A DNA stretch of 18,547 bases from CAZOMR01 sp964580655 (GCA_964580655.1 CAZOMR010000031.1:1-18547); one strand, 5' to 3'; positions 6,741-15,233 are shown, numbered from the stretch's first letter. Numbers and translations: made by a program. The notes: generated by a model from the letters alone, not told the origin.

Positions 6741-8522
6741 TTGCGCATTCTATTTTTATATTCCGACATCGGCACATATCTTCCCCGGCACTACCAGCAC
6801 GGAATAGGATTCCTCTCTGCGGTGCTCAAAGCCGCGGGGCACGAGACCGGCCTGATTTATCTCCAGGAGACCCCTGAGCCGGAGACGCTTATCTCTGATG
6901 TGGACAGGTTCCGCCCGGACATAGTCGCTATTTCTGCCGGGACAAACCAGTTTCATCATCTGCGCAGATTTGCCGAATGGATCCGGAAGGCTCATCCCGA
7001 CCTGCCTGTTATCTGCGGCGGCGTTCACGCGACTCATGCGCCGGAAGAGGTCATCCGATCTCCAGCCATTGATTATATCTGTCGTGGCGAGTCCGAGGAG
7101 GCTATGTTAGAATTTACGGATGCCCTCTTGCATGACCGCGATCCCGGGGGCATCTCTAACCTATGGCTCAAGAGAAAGGGCAAGATTATACGCAACCCTG
7201 TTCGGCCTTTGCAGGAGAACCTTGACGCACTCCCCTTTGCGGACAGGGAAATCTTTGATCACGAAAGTCTCCTGGCTCAGGATTATTACAAGCTCTCTCT
7301 CCTGGTCGCCCGCGGGTGCCCCTTTCGGTGCACCTACTGCGCCAATTACGGCAAGCGCGAGCTTTACCGTGGCAAGGGCAAATTCGTGCGTCTGCGTAGC
7401 GTGAATAATATCCTCGCGGAAATCCGGGACATTCTCTCCCGTTACCGTGTGGACAAGCTGGATTTCAATGACGACATCTTCACCCTGAACCGGGCCTGGA
7501 CAGAGGAATTCTGCGATGCATATTCCGGGGAGTTCTCAATCCCGTTTGATACCAATGTTCATGTCGAGACCCTGGATCGGGCCATTATAGAAAAGCTAAA
7601 GGCCGCGGGGTGTGATATGATCCGGGTCGGTGTTGAATCCGGAAGCGAAAGGGTACGAAGGGACATCCTCAACCGGCCGATGAGCCGGGAGAAGATCATC
7701 CAGGTTTTCCGGGATGCGGACGAGGCGGGTCTCCGGACATGGTCATTCAACATGATCGGCCTGCCGGACGAGACGCCGGAGGATGCTGAATTAACATACA
7801 GGTTGAATGAACAGCTCTGGCCGGATCACATGCAGGTGAGCGTTTTCAATCCTTATCCTGGGACAGAGCTTTACAGTATCTGCAAGGAAAAGGGATACCT
7901 GAGCGCCCGTGAGGTTGACGGATACTTCATCCCTGAAAGCGTGCTGGAGATGCCGCAGTTCACCCGCGAGCAAATCTACGAATGGCACCGCAAGCTCATT
8001 CACCTGAGCGACGTGTCCAAAAACCATAAAAGGCTGCGTCGCGAGCTGGGCGAAAGAGGCAGACAGATTGATTTAATAGAGGCGCTTGATGGTGCGGAGA
8101 TTGAGACCCCGGTCCCTGCTTATGTTGGCGAGGATTATTTCACCATTGGCGAGGATGTGCGAAGGGTACTGCTTGAACACCCTCCCTCATGCGTCCGCTT
8201 CAAGCTCCGTGTTCCCGGACAGGCTAAACTCCGGTCAGGAATCGCAATGCACCCTGGGGTGCTGGAGAAACCGGGCGGTGAGGGTGTCATATTCACCATA
8301 CGAGCAGGCCTGCGCATTCGCGGGATGAAGACGGTATTCGAGCAGACCCTGGATGCGAAGAGAGCGCGCGCGGATCGGGGCTGGCATGATTTTGAAATCC
8401 CGCTTGAGCACCTTTCCGGCAAAAAGGTTCTTCTTGAATTCATCACGAATACCCGGGACCCCGAGCACACGGACTTCAACACCGCGGGCTGGTCCAACCC
8501 CATAATTCTGGGAGAGGCGTAA
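6741..8522 (+). CDS. B12-binding-type radical SAM protein A with C-terminal beta-rich domain
   Basis: A 593-residue three-part enzyme. Residues 1-140 form a Rossmann-like cobalamin-binding-type domain (ILFLYSDI, IVAISAGTN, VICGGVHATHA). The rSAM core (about 185-385) has C193, C197 and C200 in RGCPFRCTYC, DFNDDIFTLN (241-250), VGVESGSE (296-303) and FNMIGLPDETPED (336-348). Residues about 473-590 form the accessory domain shared with rSAMs B and C and with the GT2. Cobalamin-type rSAM enzymes commonly methylate unactivated carbon or phosphorus (GenK acts on an aminoglycoside sugar) but also do other chemistry, so the reaction is not assigned. The classic DxHxxG cobalamin His motif is absent; H17-x-Q-H-G sits in the first loop instead. 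Translation starts at a TTG backed by GAGGAGG. Confidence 0.92.
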   Translation: MRILFLYSDIGTYLPRHYQHGIGFLSAVLKAAGHETGLIYLQETPEPETLISDVDRFRPDIVAISAGTNQFHHLRRFAEWIRKAHPDLPVICGGVHATHAPEEVIRSPAIDYICRGESEEAMLEFTDALLHDRDPGGISNLWLKRKGKIIRNPVRPLQENLDALPFADREIFDHESLLAQDYYKLSLLVARGCPFRCTYCANYGKRELYRGKGKFVRLRSVNNILAEIRDILSRYRVDKLDFNDDIFTLNRAWTEEFCDAYSGEFSIPFDTNVHVETLDRAIIEKLKAAGCDMIRVGVESGSERVRRDILNRPMSREKIIQVFRDADEAGLRTWSFNMIGLPDETPEDAELTYRLNEQLWPDHMQVSVFNPYPGTELYSICKEKGYLSAREVDGYFIPESVLEMPQFTREQIYEWHRKLIHLSDVSKNHKRLRRELGERGRQIDLIEALDGAEIETPVPAYVGEDYFTIGEDVRRVLLEHPPSCVRFKLRVPGQAKLRSGIAMHPGVLEKPGGEGVIFTIRAGLRIRGMKTVFEQTLDAKRARADRGWHDFEIPLEHLSGKKVLLEFITNTRDPEHTDFNTAGWSNPIILGEA

Positions 8523-9628
8523 TGTTTTCACGGGAATCCATACGCTATCTGCGCCAGGCCATTAAGGACCGCCGAGTGACGCGCGGCCCCCTGGATATTC
8601 AGATACTTCCCACCACGCGCTGTAATGCGGCCTGCACATTCTGCCCGGACCAGGCCGTGCCGGAAGAGATCAAGGCAGAATTTGACCCGCGTTGGCTCGC
8701 CCTGCCAGAGGAGATTCCACTGGGGCTACTGGACAGGCTTGCGGATGAATTATGCCGCCTTGGAGGACTGCGTCGAATCCACATCACTGGCGGCGAGCCA
8801 CTGCTCTACCGGCACATCATACCACTTATCTTTACTACCCGGCGCGACTTTCCAGAAGTCGAGATCACGCTGGTGACAAACGGCATCCTGCTGAAAAATT
8901 TTGCACACCCTCTTGCGCGTATAGGTCTCGACAGGCTCTCGGTGAGTCTTAACGCGGGGACAAGCGAGACATACCAAAAATTGAATCCGGCCGCGAGCAA
9001 GACCACTTTTCCCGAGATCATCAAGGGTATCCGGGCCGTGGCCGACCAGAAGCGGGACGCGGGAACGGATAAGCCTTATATATCCGTGACCTCGGTGCTC
9101 ACGAGAGAGAACACGGATGAATTGGATAAGATGTTCCGCTTGTGCCTCGATGCAGGCGCTGGCGGCCTTACTTTCATCCCGCTTATGGAATTCCGCCGGG
9201 GAGACCTGAATTGTAATCAAGATCACATCCCGGACACACACGGGTTTGAGCGTTTCCTGAGCGAGATCGAGAGGCTTGCGCCAGAGGCGAGTAAGGCTGG
9301 TTTCTACATCGGCTATTCGGGCGATCCCGCGTTCCGGGGCGTGCTTCGGCATCACGACATTTACTCCCGAATACCCTGTTACGCAGGCTATACCTTTGCC
9401 ATGATCTGGCCGAACGGGGATGTGCGGCCCTGCTGTAACTGCGAGTATGTGCTTGGCAACCTGAAGGAGTCAGGTTTTTCAACTATCTGGAGGTCTGAGC
9501 GCGCGCAAGCCATGCGCCAGCGTATGCTGAGTATCATAGAGCAGGGCCCGCCTGCGCTTTGCGACTGTGCGGAGTGCGGCTATCTTTACGAGAACAATAA
9601 TTTTCACGAGAACCTCCAAAAGACATGA
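8522..9628 (+). CDS. Radical SAM/SPASM-domain protein (rSAM 2)
   Basis: Radical SAM enzyme of 368 residues with cluster ligands C34, C38 and C41 in RCNAACTFC, the SAM-binding ITGGEP (88-93), LVTNGILL (117-124) and a VSLNAG strand (141-146). The C-terminal SPASM-like region is cysteine-rich: C286, C304, C305 and C307 in VRPCCNCEYVLGNL, then C347, C349 and C352 in LCDCAEC, enough for one or two auxiliary clusters. The ATG overlaps the preceding stop by one base (TAATG) and is preceded by GGGAG at 8510-8514. The protein is clearly an SPASM-type rSAM; the substrate is not readable. It belongs to a run of three consecutive non-B12 rSAM genes, each with a different C-terminal cysteine layout, so they are not simple duplicates. 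Confidence 0.92.
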   Translation: MFSRESIRYLRQAIKDRRVTRGPLDIQILPTTRCNAACTFCPDQAVPEEIKAEFDPRWLALPEEIPLGLLDRLADELCRLGGLRRIHITGGEPLLYRHIIPLIFTTRRDFPEVEITLVTNGILLKNFAHPLARIGLDRLSVSLNAGTSETYQKLNPAASKTTFPEIIKGIRAVADQKRDAGTDKPYISVTSVLTRENTDELDKMFRLCLDAGAGGLTFIPLMEFRRGDLNCNQDHIPDTHGFERFLSEIERLAPEASKAGFYIGYSGDPAFRGVLRHHDIYSRIPCYAGYTFAMIWPNGDVRPCCNCEYVLGNLKESGFSTIWRSERAQAMRQRMLSIIEQGPPALCDCAECGYLYENNNFHENLQKT

Positions 9629-10677
9629 GCAATCTTGAGAGAGTGGCCTGGTATTACGGAGCAGGAAGGCTGTTTTTACCCAGACCTCGCTACTTCTGCT
9701 TCAATGCCACCCTGCGCTGTGACCTTCGCTGTCTGCACTGCGGCATCTGGGAGGATAAGCTTGATGGCGAGGAGTTGAGCGCAACCGCGCTCGGGGAGAT
9801 ATTGAGCCAGGACTTCTTCAAGAATGTCCACACTGCCTGGCTGACCGGCGGCGAGCCTACCCTCCGCGCGGATGCAGGAGAGCTTGCCGAGGTGATGGCA
9901 TCGCATCTTCCGTCACTTCGCACACTGGGCCTGGCCACGAACGGGGTCCAGACAGACCGCGTGATGACCAGGGTCCGCGAGATGCAAAAGGCGCTTGACC
10001 CGAAAAGCCAGAGCCTGTTCGTACACATCTCGCTCGATGGATACCGCGAGGTGCATGACAGCATCCGGAGGCGTAAAGGCGCTTTTGACGGAGTGGTCGC
10101 CACACTGGATGAGATACAGAAGATGGCGAAAGGCACGGCAGGAATCGGGGCCGGGCTCAACTGCGTGATCCAGCCTGAGAATGTGAATGACCTGCACAAT
10201 ATATATCGCTTTGCCAGGGACCGGGGCCTGAGCGTGACCTTCAACCCGGTTGTGATCACGGACCAGATTTACCGCACTTCAAACAGAGCGCAAGAACTCG
10301 GCCTGAGCCGCGAGGCTAAAGAGAAGATCATTGCTTTTCTTGAAGGCATCATGCCTGATGTTCATCCCGTGTTTCGCTATCAATACCGGATCATCACGGC
10401 GGTGCTGAAAGGGATGAGAAGGCCTCGGCGATGTCTCACCCTGTATTCGACCATCAACATAAACGCGAATGGAATTCTCATTCCCTGCCCCGCGGCCTCG
10501 GATATATTCCCGGTCAATGCCTGTGGCAAGGACATGGATGCGTTCTGGAGGGGCAAGGATGCCAGGGCCATGCGGCGCCGCGTGGCAAGAGAATTCTGCC
10601 CGTCATGTATGCTATCATGTTCGGTCGGCGACGCCATGAGCATAACCGAGCTGGTGCAGGGAGGCTGGGATTTTTGA
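9625..10677 (+). CDS. Radical SAM protein with C-terminal cysteine cluster (rSAM 3)
   Basis: Radical SAM enzyme of 350 residues: C32, C36 and C39 in RCDLRCLHC, LTGGEPTL (73-80), LATNGVQ (103-109) and HISLDG (134-139). The C-terminal third has C270, C288, C325, C328 and C332 (pattern C-x17-C, then CPSC-x3-C), a SPASM/twitch-like auxiliary Fe-S site. It overlaps the previous gene by four bases (ATGA) and lacks a strong ribosome site, so translation is probably coupled. Core features are closest in style to the broad MoaA/SPASM group. Candidate roles include dehydrogenation or epimerisation of a sugar, or protein modification. Only the superfamily is secure. Confidence 0.9.
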   Translation: MSNLERVAWYYGAGRLFLPRPRYFCFNATLRCDLRCLHCGIWEDKLDGEELSATALGEILSQDFFKNVHTAWLTGGEPTLRADAGELAEVMASHLPSLRTLGLATNGVQTDRVMTRVREMQKALDPKSQSLFVHISLDGYREVHDSIRRRKGAFDGVVATLDEIQKMAKGTAGIGAGLNCVIQPENVNDLHNIYRFARDRGLSVTFNPVVITDQIYRTSNRAQELGLSREAKEKIIAFLEGIMPDVHPVFRYQYRIITAVLKGMRRPRRCLTLYSTININANGILIPCPAASDIFPVNACGKDMDAFWRGKDARAMRRRVAREFCPSCMLSCSVGDAMSITELVQGGWDF

Positions 10678-10684
10678 GAGCGCC

Positions 10685-11704
10685 ATGAAAATGAAAACCA
10701 GGTCTTTCACCGGCTTGAGCCTGGAGTCCTCCCAGCGCTGTAACCTTCGCTGTCCCCTGTGCGTGCTCCGGACTTATGAGAATTATATGAAGCGCTGTGA
10801 CATGAGCCCGGAGGTGGTGCGCGCGGTGGTGCCTTATCTTGGGGGATTAGAGACGATAGACCTCACCGGGTGGGGCGAGCCGCTGATAAACCCCCATTTG
10901 GAGGATAACCTCAAACTCATCCGGGCAGGCTTTTCCGGCATCCTGAGTTTCACAACCAACGGCCTGCTTTTCAATAAGAAGATGATGGACTCCTGCATCG
11001 AGAATGAGGTGGATACCATCTGCTTTTCCATTGACGCGGTGGATGAGGATTGTTACTCGCGGATGAGGCCCGGGGGAAATTTTAGTCGGCTCATGGATAA
11101 CATCAAGGGATTGGTGATGCGCAGAGAAAGGGCGAGAGCAGAAAAGCCGGAGCTTTACGCCACATATCTCCTTACTCGCGACAATTTTGACAAGGCCGCG
11201 GAGTTCGTTCACCTGACCTCGGGACTGGGAATGAACGGAGTGCTGTTTCAGCAGATGACCGGGGTTTACTCCGAGGAGGGAAGAGCTCTCGTCACCTACA
11301 CAAATTATTATCAAACCGATTTCAAGGAAGAGATTCTGAAAGATGCTCTTTCAAGGGCCAAGTCAGCCGCGCCCGCGGGTTTTCATGTGGCCATGCCGGA
11401 GACTATCCGGTCTTCTCGCGTGAAGAGCTGTGGAGGGTTTGATATTCAAAAACCCTTCATTTCGGCAAGCGGCGATGTAACTCTCTGCTGTGTGATGGCC
11501 TATCCGGTCAAGATGATGAGCCGGGACGGAAGGGTCACGAGGAGAAGGCAGCATTTTTTTGGTAATGTGCTTAAAGAGCCTTTGCCCGCTATATGGGCCA
11601 GCCCGGAGTATGTAGCGGTCCGAGAGGAGCTCCGCGGAGGAGGCGATCCCGAAGAATGCGATGACTGCATCGGTCTTTACATAGAAAAGGCTTCGGAGGA
11701 ATAA
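10685..11704 (+). CDS. Radical SAM/SPASM-domain protein (rSAM 4)
   Basis: Radical SAM enzyme of 339 residues with C19, C23 and C26 in RCNLRCPLC very near the N-terminus, so there is almost no leader before the barrel. The usual GGE element reads GWGEP (62-66), as in some SPASM subfamilies, and FSIDAV (114-119) matches the expected strand. SPASM-like cysteines are C249, the pair C268-C269 (VTLCCVM) and C325/C328 (ECDDC), the same spacing style as rSAM 1, so these two may be distant paralogues. It starts seven bases after rSAM 3. Two further in-frame ATG choices differ by only a few codons. The substrate is unknown; operon context favours glycan or glycan-precursor modification. Confidence 0.91.
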   Translation: MKMKTRSFTGLSLESSQRCNLRCPLCVLRTYENYMKRCDMSPEVVRAVVPYLGGLETIDLTGWGEPLINPHLEDNLKLIRAGFSGILSFTTNGLLFNKKMMDSCIENEVDTICFSIDAVDEDCYSRMRPGGNFSRLMDNIKGLVMRRERARAEKPELYATYLLTRDNFDKAAEFVHLTSGLGMNGVLFQQMTGVYSEEGRALVTYTNYYQTDFKEEILKDALSRAKSAAPAGFHVAMPETIRSSRVKSCGGFDIQKPFISASGDVTLCCVMAYPVKMMSRDGRVTRRRQHFFGNVLKEPLPAIWASPEYVAVREELRGGGDPEECDDCIGLYIEKASEE

Positions 11705-11709
11705 TTCCA

Positions 11710-13473
11710 ATGAGGATGCTCTTCATCTACCCGGATGTGCACACCAATCAGTTCGCGCATATCCAACACGGCGTGGCGAGCATCTCCGCTGTGCTGAAGG
11801 CGGCCGGGCATGAGACTGACCTCTTATGGTTCCGAGAGGAGTTGCAGGACGAGGAGTTTATTCAGGAGGTATTGAAGAGAAAACCAGATATAATCGGGTT
11901 CTCTTCCGGCACCCATCAATGGCCTTTTACCCTAAGGTACGCCCGGGCACTCAAAGACTCTGAGCCATCTCTCCCGCTGGTGATCGGCGGGGTTCATGCA
12001 TCCCTGGCTTCAGAGGATGTGATGGCGGAAGGCATCTTTGATATTCTCTGCCGGGGAGAAGGCGAATATCCAGTGCGTGATCTGCTGGATGCACTTGAGC
12101 AGGATAAAGAATTCCGCCAGATTCAAAACCTCTGGATCAAGGATAAAGACAAGGTAATAAGAAATACCCTCAGGCCATGGATTCATCCCCTGGATGAACT
12201 TCCCCTTCCGGACCGGACCATCTGGGATAATGACCTGATTCTCTCTGAAAACGATCACGAGGTCGCGCTCATGGCAAGCCGCGGCTGTCCATATGCCTGC
12301 ACCTACTGCTCGAACAGCGCCTTGAGAAGCCTTGTGCCCGGCTCGAAGAGACATGTTCGCATCAAGAGCCCGGAATACATGATGGAGGAGATCGCAGACC
12401 TGTGCCGTCAGCTCGAGGTGCGCTCTTTATTCTTCGAGGATGAGATTTTTACCCTGAAGCGCCGATGGGTGGAGAGGTTTTGCGAATTATATAAAGAGAG
12501 ATTTGAAATTCCTTTTATCATTTACCTCCGTCAGGAACAGGTGGATAGGGATGAGTTGCAAATTCTCAAAGACGCAGGCTGTATTGCGATCAAGCTGGGT
12601 GTGGAAACAGGGAACGAGGAACATCGCCGCAGGGTTCTCAACCGGAAGATGAGCAATCAGCAGATCATAGACTTTGTCAGCATGGCGCATGGGGTGGGAC
12701 TCCAGACATGGGTATTCAATATGGTCGGAATTCCAGGCGATACCCCGGAAATAATCGAGCAGGGAATGGAATTGAATAGAATCCTGAAGGCCAATCATGT
12801 CCAGGTAACAGTGTTTTATCCTTACCCCGGCACTCCTTTATACGAGCTATGCAAGCGTGAGGGATATCTGACCAACAGGGAAAGCTCTAGCGTGTTTAAT
12901 GATTACTCGGTGCTGAACCTTCCCACGATCAGCCCGGAACAAATCCACGAATACTTTATCAGGTTTCGCAAGCTGGGCTTTGAAATTGCAGCAGAGCGGG
13001 AGGCACTCGGATATTTCGACTTCACGCATCATTTTCCAGATGCAAATATCACAACCGAGAATCCGGACTTTGTTCAGCTCATGCCAGTCCGGGTCAATGG
13101 TGTCGAGAGAATGTGTCTGCTTGAACATCCTCCTTCAAGGGCAAGCTATCGGGTTAAGCTAAGGTCTCGATCATCCATTCATTTCGGACTGGCCTTTTCT
13201 CCCACGGTCTGGGATAATCCCGGAGGAGGCGCAACTTTCGAGCTGTGGGTCAAAACCGGACGCAGAAGGGAACAGAAAATCTTCGAGAAATTCATAGACC
13301 CCAAAACCCGGGCAGGGGACCGCAAGTGGCATGATGAAGAGGTTGACCTCAGTAAGTACCGAAACAGGGAAATTGAGCTGACATTTGTTACGCGCACCCC
13401 GCCTGGCGAAAATCAATACTGCATTGCAGTGTGGTCAAGACCTCATTTGATAGAAAAAGAGATGAAATCATGA
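11710..13473 (+). CDS. B12-binding-type radical SAM protein B with C-terminal beta-rich domain
   Basis: A 587-residue protein with the same three-part plan as rSAM A. The cobalamin-binding-type domain (1-140) contains H17-x-Q-H-G and VIGGVHAS (91-98). The rSAM core has C193, C197 and C200 in RGCPYACTYC, FFEDEIFTLK (241-250), LGVETGNEE (296-304) and FNMVGIPGDTPE (336-347). The accessory domain covers about 467-583 (FGLAFSPTVWDNPGGG, KWHDEEVDLS, IELTFVT, VWSRPHL). It begins after GGAGGA (11695-11700) with a nine-base spacer, a strong site. It is the closer paralogue of rSAM C, which follows directly with a four-base overlap and ends in nearly the same motif (TPPGENQYC then WSRP). A methyltransferase-like role on the glycan is plausible but unproven. 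Confidence 0.92.
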   Translation: MRMLFIYPDVHTNQFAHIQHGVASISAVLKAAGHETDLLWFREELQDEEFIQEVLKRKPDIIGFSSGTHQWPFTLRYARALKDSEPSLPLVIGGVHASLASEDVMAEGIFDILCRGEGEYPVRDLLDALEQDKEFRQIQNLWIKDKDKVIRNTLRPWIHPLDELPLPDRTIWDNDLILSENDHEVALMASRGCPYACTYCSNSALRSLVPGSKRHVRIKSPEYMMEEIADLCRQLEVRSLFFEDEIFTLKRRWVERFCELYKERFEIPFIIYLRQEQVDRDELQILKDAGCIAIKLGVETGNEEHRRRVLNRKMSNQQIIDFVSMAHGVGLQTWVFNMVGIPGDTPEIIEQGMELNRILKANHVQVTVFYPYPGTPLYELCKREGYLTNRESSSVFNDYSVLNLPTISPEQIHEYFIRFRKLGFEIAAEREALGYFDFTHHFPDANITTENPDFVQLMPVRVNGVERMCLLEHPPSRASYRVKLRSRSSIHFGLAFSPTVWDNPGGGATFELWVKTGRRREQKIFEKFIDPKTRAGDRKWHDEEVDLSKYRNREIELTFVTRTPPGENQYCIAVWSRPHLIEKEMKS

Positions 13474-15233
13474 AGGTGCTTCTTATATACCCGGACATCA
13501 ATACCATCCAGTTCCCGCACTTCCAGCACGGGATAGCATCGGTATCCGCAATGCTCAAGCAGGGAGGCCATGACACAGCCTTGATTTACCTCAACTGCGA
13601 GCTTACTGATGAAGAGTTTATCGAGCAGACCAGGCGCCATAATCCCGACATCGTGGCCTTTTCATCCAACACGCTGGAGTTCCCCTTTGTTAAACGCTAT
13701 GCGCATGCAGTAAAAGCCGGGCTGGGCCTGCCGGTTGTGATCGGTGGAATACATGCAACCATCGCTCCGGAAGAGGTAATGAAGGACAAGGACTTTGACT
13801 TCCTGGTGCAGGCCGAGGGGGAGTATTCCATGCTGGAGCTTGCCGATGCCCTTGACGCGGGAAAGGATATAAGCGGTATCAAAAACCTCTGGCTGAGGAA
13901 GAAAAACCGCGAGCTCGTGAGAAACCCGCTCCGGCCCGCGGCAGACCTGGAAGAGTTGCCTTTTGTGGATCGAGACCTTTTTGACAATGAAGTGCTCATG
14001 CGGGAGAACGATCACCAGGTCGCGATCATGGCCAGCCGGGGCTGTCCTTATTCCTGCACATACTGCTGTAATACAGTGCTCTCGGAACTCGCTGGCGGCA
14101 CGAAAAACTGGGTGCGCCAGCGCAAGATAAAAAGCGTGATGACCGAAATAGAGTATCTACACCAGCGCTTTCCGGATATGAAGAGCATGATCTTCATGGA
14201 TGAGATATTCACTCTGGACAAAGAATGGGTGAGAGAGTATTGCAAGGAATACAAAAGCAGATTCTCCATCCCCTTTCAGATATTTCTCCGGGTTGAAACC
14301 GTGGATCAGGAAACCCTGGCTATGCTACGAGAGGCCGGGCTCTATTCAATCATTGTGGGAGTGGAGTCGGGTAATGAGCGAATCCGACGAGAGGTGCTAA
14401 ACCGGCAAATGAGCAATAACCAGATAGTCCGTGTGTTTGAATGGGCTGATGAACTTGGAATAGAGACATGGGACTTCAACATGATCGGCCTGCCCGGAGA
14501 GACCGAGGATAATATCCGCGAAACCATGGAATTCAACCGCAGGATCAAGCCGCATCATGTCCAGGTGTCCATATTCTACCCCTTCCCCGGCACACCGATT
14601 TATGGGAGATGCCAAAAAGAGGGTCTGCTTCCAGTGGAAGAGACAACCTCGGTATTCCACAATAAACCCACATTAGACCTTCCCGGTCTTCCCCGCGAAA
14701 GGATACATGAGTTATTTACACAGTTCCGCGCTCTTGCCCAACTGCTCGAGGCAAAGAAAAGCGCAAAGGGATATTATGACCTCACAGCACACTTCGACGA
14801 GGCCCGGGCAGAAAGTGGAGGAAAAGATTTTGTAGCACTGTGGCTGATCAGGATCAGCGGCGAGGATCGGATGAGCATCCTGCTTCATCCTGAAAGCAGT
14901 GCGACCTGGCGCTTGAGGGTTCGGCCTGACTCAGCGCTTCGCTTCGGAATAGCCTTCTCGCCGGATGTATGGGATATGCCCGGAGCAGGATGCACCTACA
15001 CGATCGAGATAAAACAGCGCATGCGCCGCAAGGAGACTGTCTATTCCCGATACTTTGATCCCAAGCATAATCCCAAGGAGCGGTGCTGGGTGGACGAGGA
15101 TGTTGACCTGAGCCGATTCGCAGGTCGCACGGTTGAGATGACACTCTCGACGAGCACTCCGCCCGGAGAGAACCAGTACTGCGTGGCATTCTGGTCCAGG
15201 CCGTATCTGGTGGAGAAGGGGGACTCAGCATGA
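13470..15233 (+). CDS. B12-binding-type radical SAM protein C with C-terminal beta-rich domain
   Basis: A 587-residue paralogue of rSAM B, identical in length. It has the cobalamin-binding-type domain with H17-x-Q-H-G and VIGGIHAT (90-97), rSAM ligands C192, C196 and C199 in RGCPYSCTYC with an extra adjacent C200, FMDEIFTLD (242-250), VGVESGNE (296-303) and FNMIGLPGETED (336-347), and the accessory domain at about 467-583. The reading frame is open from a GTG at 13431, but the ATG at 13470 is preferred: it forms a four-base ATGA overlap with the upstream stop and aligns exactly with the N-terminus of rSAM B. Conservation of all three cluster cysteines implies that both tandem copies are active. 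They may act on different positions or in sequence. Confidence 0.92.
   Translation: MKVLLIYPDINTIQFPHFQHGIASVSAMLKQGGHDTALIYLNCELTDEEFIEQTRRHNPDIVAFSSNTLEFPFVKRYAHAVKAGLGLPVVIGGIHATIAPEEVMKDKDFDFLVQAEGEYSMLELADALDAGKDISGIKNLWLRKKNRELVRNPLRPAADLEELPFVDRDLFDNEVLMRENDHQVAIMASRGCPYSCTYCCNTVLSELAGGTKNWVRQRKIKSVMTEIEYLHQRFPDMKSMIFMDEIFTLDKEWVREYCKEYKSRFSIPFQIFLRVETVDQETLAMLREAGLYSIIVGVESGNERIRREVLNRQMSNNQIVRVFEWADELGIETWDFNMIGLPGETEDNIRETMEFNRRIKPHHVQVSIFYPFPGTPIYGRCQKEGLLPVEETTSVFHNKPTLDLPGLPRERIHELFTQFRALAQLLEAKKSAKGYYDLTAHFDEARAESGGKDFVALWLIRISGEDRMSILLHPESSATWRLRVRPDSALRFGIAFSPDVWDMPGAGCTYTIEIKQRMRRKETVYSRYFDPKHNPKERCWVDEDVDLSRFAGRTVEMTLSTSTPPGENQYCVAFWSRPYLVEKGDSA
15216..15223 (+). promoter_or_regulatory. 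Ribosome binding site of the acyltransferase gene
   Basis: AAGGGGGA inside the end of the rSAM C gene lies six bases before the ATG at 15230, supporting this start together with the ATGA overlap. Confidence 0.6.

Noticed and set aside
8750..9355. Minus-strand open frame of 201 aa opposite rSAM 2
   Set aside because: It is a shadow of a real rSAM gene, with low-complexity and unpatterned sequence.
13431..13469. GTG start giving 13 extra residues on rSAM C
   Set aside because: The paralogue rSAM B aligns exactly from the ATG at 13470, which also forms the usual ATGA overlap.
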